From a virus, in the IMG/VR virus record IMGVR_UViG_3300037502_001820, positions 1 through 33,186 of that record: a stretch of 33,186 nucleotides of DNA. The stretch is one strand, 5' to 3'. How positions within the stretch are numbered: position 1 is the first letter of the stretch; the number at the start of each line of letters is the position of its first letter. Position numbers and translations under genes: made by a program. Below, one piece after another: positions 9,129-16,766 of the stretch. The notes under the pieces were generated by a model. The model made no database searches. It was not told the DNA's origin and saw only the letters and a program-made list of their open reading frames with translations.

Positions 9129-9668
9129 TCTTTGCTTTCACCTCATCAACAGCGCCAGCGATGGCTAATAGCCAGTCCATTAAATACGCTGGTTGTTCAT
9201 CTACTTGCGCAGGTGTCCAACCAAATTTTTCTGCCGCGACATAATAAATGTATTCATCATCGGGATACGAGAACGCTTCGTGGCGCTCTTTCCCTTGAAG
9301 AAGCCATTTTAGTCGCTGGAGCCTCCGAAAGGGCTTTCAGGGTCAGCCTCAGTTTCTTTTGTTTGTGACAACTGTGGGAACAGAACTTTCTGTGCTTTAC
9401 CTGCTTCTTCGGCGAGCGCATCGTAATCTGCCATTGTCAGTTCTTCGAGGAAACTGATTTTGACAGACGGAATCGGAAAATCAAAAGACCATTCTTCAAC
9501 GAGAATAGCGATAAGACCATCAACGATAGATAGCGCTTGCATCAAGCCTTCATCTTCCTTGCTGGCGTTTTTCAACACTTTCTTGCGGTCTTTTACGCGT
9601 AGTGTTGTTGGGTCTTTGAATACTGCCCAACCGCCCGAAGGGAGTTGTAATCTGTTTTTCTCTGTCAT
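9100..9668 (-). CDS. Tail assembly chaperone, -1 frameshift fusion product (gpGT-like)
   Basis: The zero-frame gene (9309-9668) has a CCCTTTC heptamer at 9333-9327, phased C CCT TTC. This is a canonical X XXY YYZ slippery site, five codons before the stop. A -1 shift there replaces the last five residues with a 75-residue extension running to a TAG at 9102-9100, giving a fusion of about 189 residues. The extension reads like real protein (DDEYIYYVAAEKFGWTPAQV, then AYLMDWLLAIAGAVDEVKAK). The GW-containing helical pattern is typical of the T part of lambda gpG-GT-like chaperones. The -1 frame has a TGA just upstream of the slippery site and no good independent start, so a shift is the best explanation. 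Confidence 0.75.
9309..9668 (-). CDS. Tail assembly chaperone, short form (gpG-like)
   Basis: 119 residues, between the major tail protein gene and the tape measure gene. This is the conserved position of the G/GT pair that coats the tape measure during tail assembly. The sequence is acidic and helical, with QLPSGGWAVFKDPTTLRVKDRKKV near the start and LSIVDGLIAILVEEWSF in the middle, as in phage tail assembly chaperone families. The short form ends in DPESPFGGSSD. The longer product comes from a programmed frameshift near this end, described separately. The start ATG follows AGGAAGGAAT. Confidence 0.85.
   Translation of the reverse strand: MTEKNRLQLPSGGWAVFKDPTTLRVKDRKKVLKNASKEDEGLMQALSIVDGLIAILVEEWSFDFPIPSVKISFLEELTMADYDALAEEAGKAQKVLFPQLSQTKETEADPESPFGGSSD
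9327..9333 (-). other. -1 ribosomal frameshift slippery site CCCTTTC
   Basis: On the minus strand the bases read CCCTTTC, with zero-frame codons agC CCT TTC. After slippage the P- and A-site tRNAs re-pair with CCC and TTT. The site sits five codons before the short-form stop and downstream of the nearest -1 frame stop, as required. No strong downstream pseudoknot was evident by eye. Confidence 0.75.
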
Positions 9669-9702
9669 GTTATTCCTTCCTAATCGCCTTCCGTCTTATA
9701 GG

Positions 9703-9761
9703 GGTGATAGGGGCAGAGCATAGTGGGAAGGCGGCACTATGCCGCACAATCCCCTATCACC
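9703..9761 (-). promoter_or_regulatory. Nested intercistronic hairpin after the major tail gene
   Basis: The gap between the major tail protein stop and the chaperone start holds a perfect 11-bp inverted repeat (9703-9713 with 9751-9761) enclosing a perfect 8-bp inverted repeat (9718-9725 with 9735-9742). A competing 5-bp stem, GCGGC/GCCGC (9731-9735 with 9741-9745), overlaps the inner one. No run of U follows in the transcribed direction, so it is not a classic intrinsic terminator. It may act as an RNA-processing, stability or partial-termination element that keeps tail tube expression above chaperone expression. That function is inferred. Confidence 0.65.
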
Positions 9762-9776
9762 GTACTGCGCTAATTC

Positions 9777-10766
9777 CTACTGATATGTACCAGAAGGAAC
9801 AGCATTCTCGAGATACCATTGAATCGGAGCGTATCCACCAGTAGCGCCAGCATCAGCGGTAGTAGCGATAGCCGCAATATCAACGGATACAGCAACATGG
9901 TCAGGTGAGCGGTCAATAGCAGCAGTTGTGTAAGCACCTTTGCTGAGGTTGAACGCGATAGTTGTTGCTGTTGCACCAGCGCCTTGTGACCATTGAAAGT
10001 TCAAGACTGGCTGTGTGTTATTAAGGAAATTCAACAATTGGTCATCGTTTTCCATTACGAAAGTGAGAGAACCTGTCGAATCAAGAGCGCCAACAAAGAT
10101 TTCGTATGGTCCTTGGTCTGTATTGATACCAAAGATAGCCTCAGCCTTGCGTGTCATGCTGATAGTTCCATCGGTGATATAACCGATAGTTGAACCACCA
10201 ATAAGAACAGAACCGCGCCAAACAGGAGTTGGCGTAACAGAACTGAATGTTGGTGCTGCTGCTGAGGTTGTTGTTGATGGGTGACCCATGAGTTTTGCTG
10301 TGTATTCGAGCATTCCTTCGCTATTGAAAGTCATGCTGAATTCGGTCACTTTGCATCCGGGATAGTAGCGGTTGTTCGCAACATACATATCTTCCAAAGT
10401 GAAAGATGTTGGCTGTGCGTCTGCGCCGATACCCGTTGCGTTTTTCAAAGTAATTGTGTGTGCGTACGGTGCTGATGCTCCGCTTGTTGCGACTGAACCC
10501 ATGATTCCGCCAAGCCAATAGCCAACTGTGTCGGCAAATACTGGACCTGCTACATCAATTTCCGTATGACGGCGACCTTGAATGTAGGTGTAGTTTTCAG
10601 CCATTGAACCGCGTAGCCCTGTGTCATACAGAGGTGCGATGATATCAACAGGCTTGAAAGCATCTTTGGAAATGGGGATAAAATCCGTTGCGGATACTGG
10701 CGTTGCTGGTGTTACTTCTTTAGCGATACCAAGGTAACTGCGTACGGAGGGTTTTGCTGATGCCAT
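9777..10766 (-). CDS. Major tail (tube) protein
   Basis: 329 residues. The start is supported by CAGGAG upstream. The N-terminus (SVRSYLGIAKEVTPATPV, then ATDFIPISKDAFKPVD) and the region around YTYIQGRRHTEIDVAGPVFADTVG are typical of actinophage major tail tube proteins. The C-terminal part is beta-rich with FNLSKGAYTTAAIDRSPDHV. It lies between head-tail connector genes and the chaperone/tape-measure genes, the standard place for the tube subunit. A strong hairpin follows the gene, fitting a protein made in large amounts. A fused Ig-like domain is not obvious. Confidence 0.85.
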   Translation of the reverse strand: MASAKPSVRSYLGIAKEVTPATPVSATDFIPISKDAFKPVDIIAPLYDTGLRGSMAENYTYIQGRRHTEIDVAGPVFADTVGYWLGGIMGSVATSGASAPYAHTITLKNATGIGADAQPTSFTLEDMYVANNRYYPGCKVTEFSMTFNSEGMLEYTAKLMGHPSTTTSAAAPTFSSVTPTPVWRGSVLIGGSTIGYITDGTISMTRKAEAIFGINTDQGPYEIFVGALDSTGSLTFVMENDDQLLNFLNNTQPVLNFQWSQGAGATATTIAFNLSKGAYTTAAIDRSPDHVAVSVDIAAIATTADAGATGGYAPIQWYLENAVPSGTYQ

Positions 10767-10771
10767 TTATT

Positions 10772-10993
10772 TCACGCTCCTGCGTTCGTGTCAGACGAGG
10801 CTGACGATTTTGATTCTTCTTTTGCTTTTTCCTTTGGTGCTTGAGCCGCAGGTGCGGATTTAGCAGGGTCAGCAAGCGATAATCCTAGAGCCGTTAGCCC
10901 TTCAGGACCATCAAATACATCACCTTTCTTAACAGTGATGCCGAGCGTAGGAAAAGAACGCTCAACTTCACCCTTGTATTCATAACGGGGCAC
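10772..10993 (-). CDS. Small protein upstream of major tail gene
   Basis: 73 residues. The N-terminal 45 form a compact beta-type domain (YEYKGEVERSFPTLGITVKK...GDVFDGPEGL). The rest is a low-complexity Ala/Lys/Ser/Glu tail (APAAQAPKEKAKEESKSSAS). Small proteins of this form often precede the major tail gene in actinophages, but their function is not established. It could be a head-tail joining or accessory protein. Co-transcription with the tail gene six bases downstream is clear from spacing. Confidence 0.6.
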   Translation of the reverse strand: MPRYEYKGEVERSFPTLGITVKKGDVFDGPEGLTALGLSLADPAKSAPAAQAPKEKAKEESKSSASSDTNAGA

Positions 10994-11003
10994 AGGATTC
11001 TCC

Positions 11004-11516
11004 TTATGTTTCTATCATTTGCGTTACGGTAAACCGTATCGCTGCCCAAGTTTCAGTTGCGCCACCTTCGTTAGTTAGTGGTTCACCGTACTGAACATCT
11101 ATGTTTGGTTCGGCTGCTTGCCAAATCTCGTTCGGGTTATCATTACCGAGAGTATGCTGACCCGCACGAAGTCTGTCTTTTATTGCGTCAATGAGTTCGT
11201 CAAATGCGTTCATCGCATCTTCTGCGTTGCGCTCTAACGAATGATGAAAAATTTGTAGTGCTATCTGATAATCAACGCGTTTCCAGCCTTTGCCGTATCC
11301 GCCTTGCGACATATCTCCTACGCCACCGATAGCGATACGCGCTTCCTGCTCGTTTTCGATAAATACTACGGCTGCTGCGCGTGAGTTTTGACCCGGAAAT
11401 GAATTTACCTGAAAATTGATACGCTTCGGAAACGAGGTAAATACCTGATTCAGCGTTGTAATCTGCGCTGACGAAATCCAGTTCGCGACATTTTCGCGGA
11501 CTACGCGCCGTGACAT
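11004..11516 (-). CDS. Tail terminator-like protein
   Basis: 170 residues. It has the pattern of small neck/tail-terminator proteins: a helical start (ENVANWISSAQITTLNQVFTS), then beta strands (AAVVFIENEQEARIAIGG; YQIALQIFHHS), then a helix (AEDAMNAFDELIDAIKDRL) and a closing strand (ETWAAIRFTVTQ). Tail terminators cap the tube and join it to the head. Position between the connector gene and the tube gene fits. The start overlaps the upstream stop. Family assigned from architecture and order, not from a unique motif. Confidence 0.6.
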   Translation of the reverse strand: MSRRVVRENVANWISSAQITTLNQVFTSFPKRINFQVNSFPGQNSRAAAVVFIENEQEARIAIGGVGDMSQGGYGKGWKRVDYQIALQIFHHSLERNAEDAMNAFDELIDAIKDRLRAGQHTLGNDNPNEIWQAAEPNIDVQYGEPLTNEGGATETWAAIRFTVTQMIET

Positions 11517-12424
11517 TATCTAATCCTGCGATAAGGTTGTAATAGCGCCATCGCCATGCCCATATCATCTGCGATGCTGGCTTGAACTTGTGGCGTTGTT
11601 GCTTGGTTTGGCAGAGTGCCAACAGCCATCGTGAGTGAATTATCACCACGAACTTTGAGCATAGCCGTTGTAGCGAGAATAGCAGCCTCTTTGATAGCAG
11701 GTGGAAGTGCGGAAATAGAAACACCTGCGCTATGCGAGTATATCAGAGGACTCGTTAGAGGAACAGTTGTAGAACCGAAAGTGTAAGTTGAGGCTACTGT
11801 TACATTTTCCGAATACATACCATCATAAATTTTGAGTTGAACACCTGCGGTAATTCCTGTGCCGTTTGTAACAGTTAGCGTGGATTGCGTTGCGACAGCA
11901 GACGCGATGAGGCTGTTTGGGTAACCATTGACATAGGTGTATTTGAGATAAACGATGTTGCCCGAACTGCTCGGAAAACCGAACTGAATTGGACCTTGCG
12001 AAGTTAGCGTAGTGCTAAGCGTGGCATACGGGAAAATGACCTGTTGATTTTCTAGCCAAGCCACAGAGCAGTCCTGCGCTTGAATTAAGTTAGTTGATGG
12101 GTTGCCGTACCAAAAATCGGTGAGCGCAATAATCGGGTTGTAGCGTGGGTGAAATTTGATAGTGCCGTCAGGCGAAATGCGTGAACGCTGAGTTTCGGTT
12201 TCTGTTGTTGCGCCGAGAATCTGATTACAGTAGGTATCTATCCATGATGACGCGCGCGCGATGACATTCGCTAATTCGCTATCTTGAACATCAGGGTCGC
12301 TACTGTTGAAAACTAAATTGTCAATATCAATAGCAGTAGGCGCATTGCGGTATTCCTGTGTAGTGAGATATGGCGTTGAAAACTGCTGTGTGGTTGGGTT
12401 AATTGCGTTAGCCACTTGAACCAT
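11516..12424 (-). CDS. Head-tail connector (adaptor) protein
   Basis: 302 residues. The N-terminal part (YLTTQEYRNAPTAIDI, then SELANVIARASSWIDTYCNQ without the first S) matches the helical pattern of phage head-tail connector/adaptor proteins that bind below the portal. The middle has beta-rich segments (FHPRYNPIIALTDFWYG; GNIVYLKYTYVNGYPNSLIA). The C-terminus is helical (IKEAAILATTAMLKVRGDNS). It is longer than simple gp6-type adaptors because of an inserted beta domain. Its start overlaps the upstream gene by 17 bases. Location after the capsid gene supports the role. Confidence 0.65.
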   Translation of the reverse strand: MVQVANAINPTTQQFSTPYLTTQEYRNAPTAIDIDNLVFNSSDPDVQDSELANVIARASSWIDTYCNQILGATTETETQRSRISPDGTIKFHPRYNPIIALTDFWYGNPSTNLIQAQDCSVAWLENQQVIFPYATLSTTLTSQGPIQFGFPSSSGNIVYLKYTYVNGYPNSLIASAVATQSTLTVTNGTGITAGVQLKIYDGMYSENVTVASTYTFGSTTVPLTSPLIYSHSAGVSISALPPAIKEAAILATTAMLKVRGDNSLTMAVGTLPNQATTPQVQASIADDMGMAMALLQPYRRIR

Positions 12425-12689
12425 CTCTCTCTATTCGTTCGTTCTCATGTCCGCAACGAGAACATTTCTTAAACCATGAACCGAATCCGCATTGAGAACA
12501 CGGATAACCTTCTCCGTCTATAAAACCACTCGCGCTCGCGATGCCTAAACCTTCTTGTTTTAGTTGCCGTTCCAACTTGGGATTATCAACATGGAATAAT
12601 CCGTCTTTTCCTGCTTTGATAACTTTCGTGCCTCGTTTTGTTTTGATGCCTATTTCGCGTAAGCCTTTCGGCGGAATCATTCGTGCCAT
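12408..12689 (-). CDS. Small zinc-ribbon protein between capsid and connector genes
   Basis: 93 residues. The N-terminal half is basic (PPKGLREIGIKTKRGTKVIK) and the C-terminal third has two CxxC pairs (PCSQCGFGSWFKKCSRCGHE), a zinc-ribbon arrangement. It lies between the capsid and connector genes with overlapping ends, so it is co-expressed with virion genes. Function unknown. It could be a minor head protein or a DNA/RNA-binding accessory factor. Confidence 0.6.
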   Translation of the reverse strand: MARMIPPKGLREIGIKTKRGTKVIKAGKDGLFHVDNPKLERQLKQEGLGIASASGFIDGEGYPCSQCGFGSWFKKCSRCGHENERIERDGSSG

Positions 12690-12698
12690 GTGCGCCTC

Positions 12699-12890
12699 CT
12701 AAATAGACCACCAACCGCCGTAAGTTGCCTTGCCGCTAGCAATCCATTCCCTATGTAATTCGCCTTGTTTTGCCCAGTCTGTTTCGTGCGTATTCCTACT
12801 GCAGTTAGGGCAAGTATCTGCGTTGAGATTTTTATAGATATGTTCGCATTGAATAAAGGTGCGCCCACTATTTGACGCACCTTCATTCAT
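12699..12890 (-). CDS. Small Cys-rich protein downstream of capsid gene
   Basis: 63 residues. It contains CEHIYKN...TCPNCSRNTHE, a likely zinc-binding site of C...H and CxxC ligands, followed by an aromatic-rich tail (ATYGGWWSI). It follows the capsid stop by 13 bases and precedes another zinc-ribbon gene. A second frame overlaps here (start 12886), but this one has the organised Cys motif and fits the spacing. Function unknown. Confidence 0.55.
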   Translation of the reverse strand: MNEGASNSGRTFIQCEHIYKNLNADTCPNCSRNTHETDWAKQGELHREWIASGKATYGGWWSI

Positions 12891-12903
12891 TATTCAGTTG
12901 TAA

Positions 12904-14568
12904 CTACGCTTGCTGAATTCCGGAAACTGCGCCGTTCCATGCAGGAGCGTAGCAGAAGAATGTTCCACGGAAGTAGGTGCTGAAGTCATACGAGAACTGA
13001 ACTACTGGCCATTGAATGCCCATGTAGTCCTGAACATTGATGACTGCCCATACATCTGAAACTTCTGTATCAGGAATTGGTAGTGTGTATGACAACACAG
13101 GGCTTACGCCTTGAGTTAGCCATGGGTGAACAGTCAGAGGAACCATCTTACCAGTGATTTCGTTATATAGAGCACCGATGGTTGCGCCACCAACATAATC
13201 GCCAACATCAGTTTGTGTGAGGTTTAGACGATAGTTAGCAGTTGAGCCGTTCTTAATTGCATCTGACAATTGTTTGCGGTCTGAGCCGTTGATGAGAATC
13301 TCATCTGGGTCAGCCTTGACATTGTTGTAGAGGTTATAGAAGACCTCTTGATATTCAACTCCCGGATTTCCGGTGCTGAATGTGGTGTTGATTGTGTTGT
13401 TGTAACCGCTGTTTGGACCGAGAACTGTTGGAAGAATTCCGTCATATCCAGTCGCGTAAGCAGAGGTGTTACCTGCTGCGTTGATGGTTGCAACAGTTGT
13501 TCCTGTTGTTGGAAGCGCACCAGTTACATTGAAAGTAGTGGTTGCGGTTGTTCCAGCATAGAACATTGCTGAATCAGCAGGAGCAGATGAGCCAGTTCCA
13601 ACATAAACATCATAAGCAACTGCACCTGTTACAGCAGCAATTGTTACCTTGATGTATTCGGAAGCGGCAGGAGTATCAGAGCCAGCAGCAGAAGCGGTTG
13701 TTCCGCCGAATGCACCAGCAGAAGCAACGACCTTTACCCATACCTTGCCAGTTACACCAGTAACAGCAGGAAGTTGAGAAGTAGCAGCAGTAGCGACTAC
13801 GGTTGGAGCAGCAGGTACTGAGAGCAGACCTGAGTATGCGCTAGCAGTTCCGCGTGCGAATAGAAGCATACGCTCTTCCATCAACATTGTTGCGTATAGC
13901 GTAGATGTTGAGGAAAGTTGGCGAAGGTCTTGATATCCCATACCTGAGAAGTTCGCATCGAACGAAACTTGGTCAGATAGTGAGTAGGAGTTGTAAGGCA
14001 ACACGAGGTCGTCTGCTGTGTAGGAAATCTGTGGACCGCGCTCTAAATAGAGAGGGTTAGATGCTCCGGGAGCAAAGTTGTTCTGTGTTGTTTCTGTAAT
14101 ACCAGGCCAAATGTTTCCTTGTCCGCCTGTTCCGGTACCTGTGTAACCAAGAATTCTCTTGACACGATGTGAGGTACCAACTCCGCGCTTGCGTGGAAGT
14201 TTGTTACGAAGTGGTGTTGGACGAGGTGTTAGAAGTTTTGCAGGTGCTTCGAGGTCGAATGCTGCAAAAGATGAGGAAAGTGGCTGAGTAAGAGTGATTT
14301 CTTTGTTGATATCACCCATAGCGCCACGCTGTGCTGCGAGAGCGTTGTTCAATGCTGAAACAGCATCAGGAGTCAAAGACTTGTTAGCAACAAGTGCTTC
14401 AATTTGTGACGCGGCATCAGTAGAACCACCAAGAGTTTCACCATCAAAAGAGCGAGGTGCGGAAAGCGCCTTGCTTAGTTCAGCGGTGTATTCCTCATGG
14501 CGCTCAGCAGCAACTTTAGGATTGGACTCATTGTATAAGTCCGCTGCTTTGAGTTGTGTTTTAGCCAT
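12904..14568 (-). CDS. Major capsid protein with inserted Ig-like domain
   Basis: 554 residues, long for an HK97-fold capsid protein. The N-terminal 120 residues are helical (delta-domain-like), followed by KRGVGTSHRVKRILGYTG and a core with DQVSFDANFSGMGYQDLRQL and MLMEERMLLFARG. At about residues 250-370 lies a Thr/Ala/Val-rich stretch (VPAAPTVVATA...VWVKVVAS...VAYDVYVG) that looks like an inserted Ig/fibronectin-like domain. The capsid core resumes at GYDGILPTVLG and includes DPDEILINGSDRKQLSDAI. Position after the protease-scaffold gene supports major capsid identity. The start follows AGAAAG. Confidence 0.85.
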   Translation of the reverse strand: MAKTQLKAADLYNESNPKVAAERHEEYTAELSKALSAPRSFDGETLGGSTDAASQIEALVANKSLTPDAVSALNNALAAQRGAMGDINKEITLTQPLSSSFAAFDLEAPAKLLTPRPTPLRNKLPRKRGVGTSHRVKRILGYTGTGTGGQGNIWPGITETTQNNFAPGASNPLYLERGPQISYTADDLVLPYNSYSLSDQVSFDANFSGMGYQDLRQLSSTSTLYATMLMEERMLLFARGTASAYSGLLSVPAAPTVVATAATSQLPAVTGVTGKVWVKVVASAGAFGGTTASAAGSDTPAASEYIKVTIAAVTGAVAYDVYVGTGSSAPADSAMFYAGTTATTTFNVTGALPTTGTTVATINAAGNTSAYATGYDGILPTVLGPNSGYNNTINTTFSTGNPGVEYQEVFYNLYNNVKADPDEILINGSDRKQLSDAIKNGSTANYRLNLTQTDVGDYVGGATIGALYNEITGKMVPLTVHPWLTQGVSPVLSYTLPIPDTEVSDVWAVINVQDYMGIQWPVVQFSYDFSTYFRGTFFCYAPAWNGAVSGIQQA

Positions 14569-14588
14569 TGTTATCTTTCTGTAAAGAG

Positions 14589-15947
14589 TTACGCCTTGAC
14601 TTCGGTTTCCGCTTTGGCAAGGTAATCCTTAGCCATTTCGCGGTATCCCTTAGCAAGGTCGTTATCGGTTGTAGCGGCAGCCTTTGCTAGATACAAATCT
14701 GCTTTGGCTTTCCACTCATTATTGGTTTTAGCACCTGTCGCTATGGTTGTCCGCTTTGGACCGCCACCTATTGCGAGAGATTTTGCCGTTGCTAGTTCTG
14801 TTTCAAGAGATGCTGCCTTGTTCTCTACCGCCTCTTTTGCGGACTTTAACTCAGCAATTTCTGCTTGTACTGAAGCCATAGCACTCTTTACGGCTTTCTC
14901 AATGACAGCAGTAACGCCGTCAGCGAGCAGGGACTTCTCTGCCGAGTCTGCCTCGTCAGAATCTTCTTCTTCGATTACTGTTCCGATTTCTTCGATAGTC
15001 GAAGGTGGAACAATTGTTTCAACGCTCTTAGGCGTTGGTGGTTGAATAGCAGGTGATGGCACAGGTGTTTCGTTTGGTGTGACCATAACTGCTGTTGAAA
15101 CATCAGGGTTGCCGTGAGAGTTTGCTGGCATATTGCATCCGCACTCTAAGCATTTGTGAACTGACTTATCTGCCATCTCGTTGTCCTCAACGACAACTTC
15201 TTTCTTGGCTTCTTCGAGTTCGTGTTGCGCGGTTTCTGCTCCGACCATTGGACCTTCGGCAGTTTCTTGTTCGGCGGTTTCGCCGTACTGCTTTTCAATG
15301 TCGTCATATCCGCATTCTTTGCACATACGCGATACTTCGTCTAGTGCTTTGCGAGCAGCAGCATAACGCTCTACCATTTCATCACGGGAAGGAACATTTT
15401 TGGCTTCACCGCTCATAGGCATTGCTTCTGATGCCATCTCTTTCTCTATGTTAGTTTCCACCAGTTCCTCTACTTTCGTTAGTGATTTTTCACCATTGAC
15501 TGATTTCGCCAAAACAAGTTGGCAATTTGGATTAGCAGGTCTATCGACCAAACTAACTTCTACGATTTGACCATCAATAATGCGACCATTTGCCGCTTTC
15601 TGGTCACGAACAACACGCGGCGCTTTGATGCCGATGCTGAAACCTTTAAGTACGCGCGACTTAACTTTCTTGACAGAAACAGGGTCAACTACTAGCGCGG
15701 AAATGTAGTGTCCGTCTGACTTCTGTTCGTATTCTTGCGCAACACCAGCAGCGATATTGCTGTGCTGTTCGCGGATATTACCGCCTGTCATGAACCATTC
15801 AGGCATCGCGCGGTCAAGCCACGCAGGGTCGCAAATCTGCTGGTCAATGTCAATGGAATCGTCTGTTGCTTTACCATAAACGGTAAGAGTGCCGTCACCA
15901 TTATCGTCCATTTTGACGATGCCAGCGTATACGCTTGTATCTTTCAT
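14589..15947 (-). CDS. Prohead protease fused to scaffold-like C-terminus
   Basis: 452 residues. The first 150 match prohead serine proteases of the HK97/XkdF type: a His in NIREQHSN (residue 62), then KGFSIGIKAP, and a candidate catalytic Ser in EVSLVDRPANP (residue 132). The C-terminal part has Cys clusters (C209, C212; C266, C269, C271), an acidic region near 320-335, and a predicted coiled coil at about 345-390 (VQAEIAELKSAKEAVENKAA). This layout suggests a scaffold that is cleaved after shell assembly. M258 is preceded by GAGG and could start a scaffold-only product. Located just before the capsid gene. Confidence 0.82.
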   Translation of the reverse strand: MKDTSVYAGIVKMDDNGDGTLTVYGKATDDSIDIDQQICDPAWLDRAMPEWFMTGGNIREQHSNIAAGVAQEYEQKSDGHYISALVVDPVSVKKVKSRVLKGFSIGIKAPRVVRDQKAANGRIIDGQIVEVSLVDRPANPNCQLVLAKSVNGEKSLTKVEELVETNIEKEMASEAMPMSGEAKNVPSRDEMVERYAAARKALDEVSRMCKECGYDDIEKQYGETAEQETAEGPMVGAETAQHELEEAKKEVVVEDNEMADKSVHKCLECGCNMPANSHGNPDVSTAVMVTPNETPVPSPAIQPPTPKSVETIVPPSTIEEIGTVIEEEDSDEADSAEKSLLADGVTAVIEKAVKSAMASVQAEIAELKSAKEAVENKAASLETELATAKSLAIGGGPKRTTIATGAKTNNEWKAKADLYLAKAAATTDNDLAKGYREMAKDYLAKAETEVKA

Positions 15948-15956
15948 ATCTTTCCT

Positions 15957-16766
15957 TTACTCGTTTATGAGTTTTGTATCAACTACATAGGGCGCAACAT
16001 CGCACATACAGTTCGGGTGAACAGGTGGGTCGCCGTTAGGCCATTGTTCGCCGAGTTGTATCGGTGATGCTGCTTCGTTTTCCGAACATAAATCGCAAGG
16101 GTCTGCGACTAAATATTCAATCATCTCAACACCTGAATCGCGGTACAAATCTAGAGAGGACTGTACCACCGCGTACGATGTTTCGGTTTGCGCTATTGAA
16201 AGCGCCCGAACAGGGTCGTCAATAAGTTGGTCTATCAGGATAGCGGCAGAGCGTGGGCTGATACCTTCGTTCAGCGTACGAGCGAGGATAGTTCCGATGC
16301 GTTTTACTGTCGTCATCGTTATCTCGTCAGACATACTCGTACCGCGATTAAGCAGGTCGTAGAGTGTTGCGCTAGGGCGTAGCCGTAATGCTGCTGCTCT
16401 GTTTCCGGGCTTCCAGTTGTTCCAGTTGATAGCCAATGCGCGCTGTAATTCTTTTTTACTCGGCGCTGCTTTGCTGACTTTTGCTTTTCTTGCTATCTCG
16501 TATGCGCTGAGGTCAATACCGAGAATCGCAGCATCAGCATAAAGGTTGAACAGGGTATTGCGTAGCGTACGAGTGTTCACAATGACATGAACGCGCGCCC
16601 ATGCGCGAGCCTCGTCAGGTGTGACATTTCCGCTACCTTCGGGAAAGTTCGCAAACCAAGCATCGATAATGTCTGTAACGCTTACCGAATCTCGTATTGC
16701 TCTGCGAATAGCGCGTTGATGCCGAACCGCAAGCCTCGTCTTAAGACGCTTCGTGTTCGGTTTCAT
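15957..16766 (-). CDS. MuF-like head morphogenesis protein
   Basis: 269 residues, directly after the portal gene. The C-terminal domain has the phage Mu gpF-type pattern: EISP-like GISPRSAAILIDQLI, AQTETSYAVVQSSLDLY, and the paired Cys/His motif CDLCSENE ... VHPNCMCDVAPYV (C224, C227, H250, C253, C255). MuF-like proteins are minor head proteins that are packaged and may be ejected with DNA. No toxin domain is fused. The stop of the portal gene and this start are adjacent. Confidence 0.85.
   Translation of the reverse strand: MKPNTKRLKTRLAVRHQRAIRRAIRDSVSVTDIIDAWFANFPEGSGNVTPDEARAWARVHVIVNTRTLRNTLFNLYADAAILGIDLSAYEIARKAKVSKAAPSKKELQRALAINWNNWKPGNRAAALRLRPSATLYDLLNRGTSMSDEITMTTVKRIGTILARTLNEGISPRSAAILIDQLIDDPVRALSIAQTETSYAVVQSSLDLYRDSGVEMIEYLVADPCDLCSENEAASPIQLGEQWPNGDPPVHPNCMCDVAPYVVDTKLINE

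Noticed and set aside
9132-9368. Plus-strand ORF over the chaperone junction
   Set aside because: The minus strand here carries the -1 frame extension with protein-like sequence and correct slippery-site phasing. The plus-strand reading lacks support and would be the only plus-strand gene.
11272-11724. Minus-strand ORF of 150 residues overlapping two genes
   Set aside because: It overlaps the connector and terminator-like genes in another frame, and its composition is not protein-like.
14294-15418. Several plus-strand ORFs of 60-113 residues over the capsid and protease genes
   Set aside because: They are antisense to strongly supported structural genes and have no ribosome sites or known domains.
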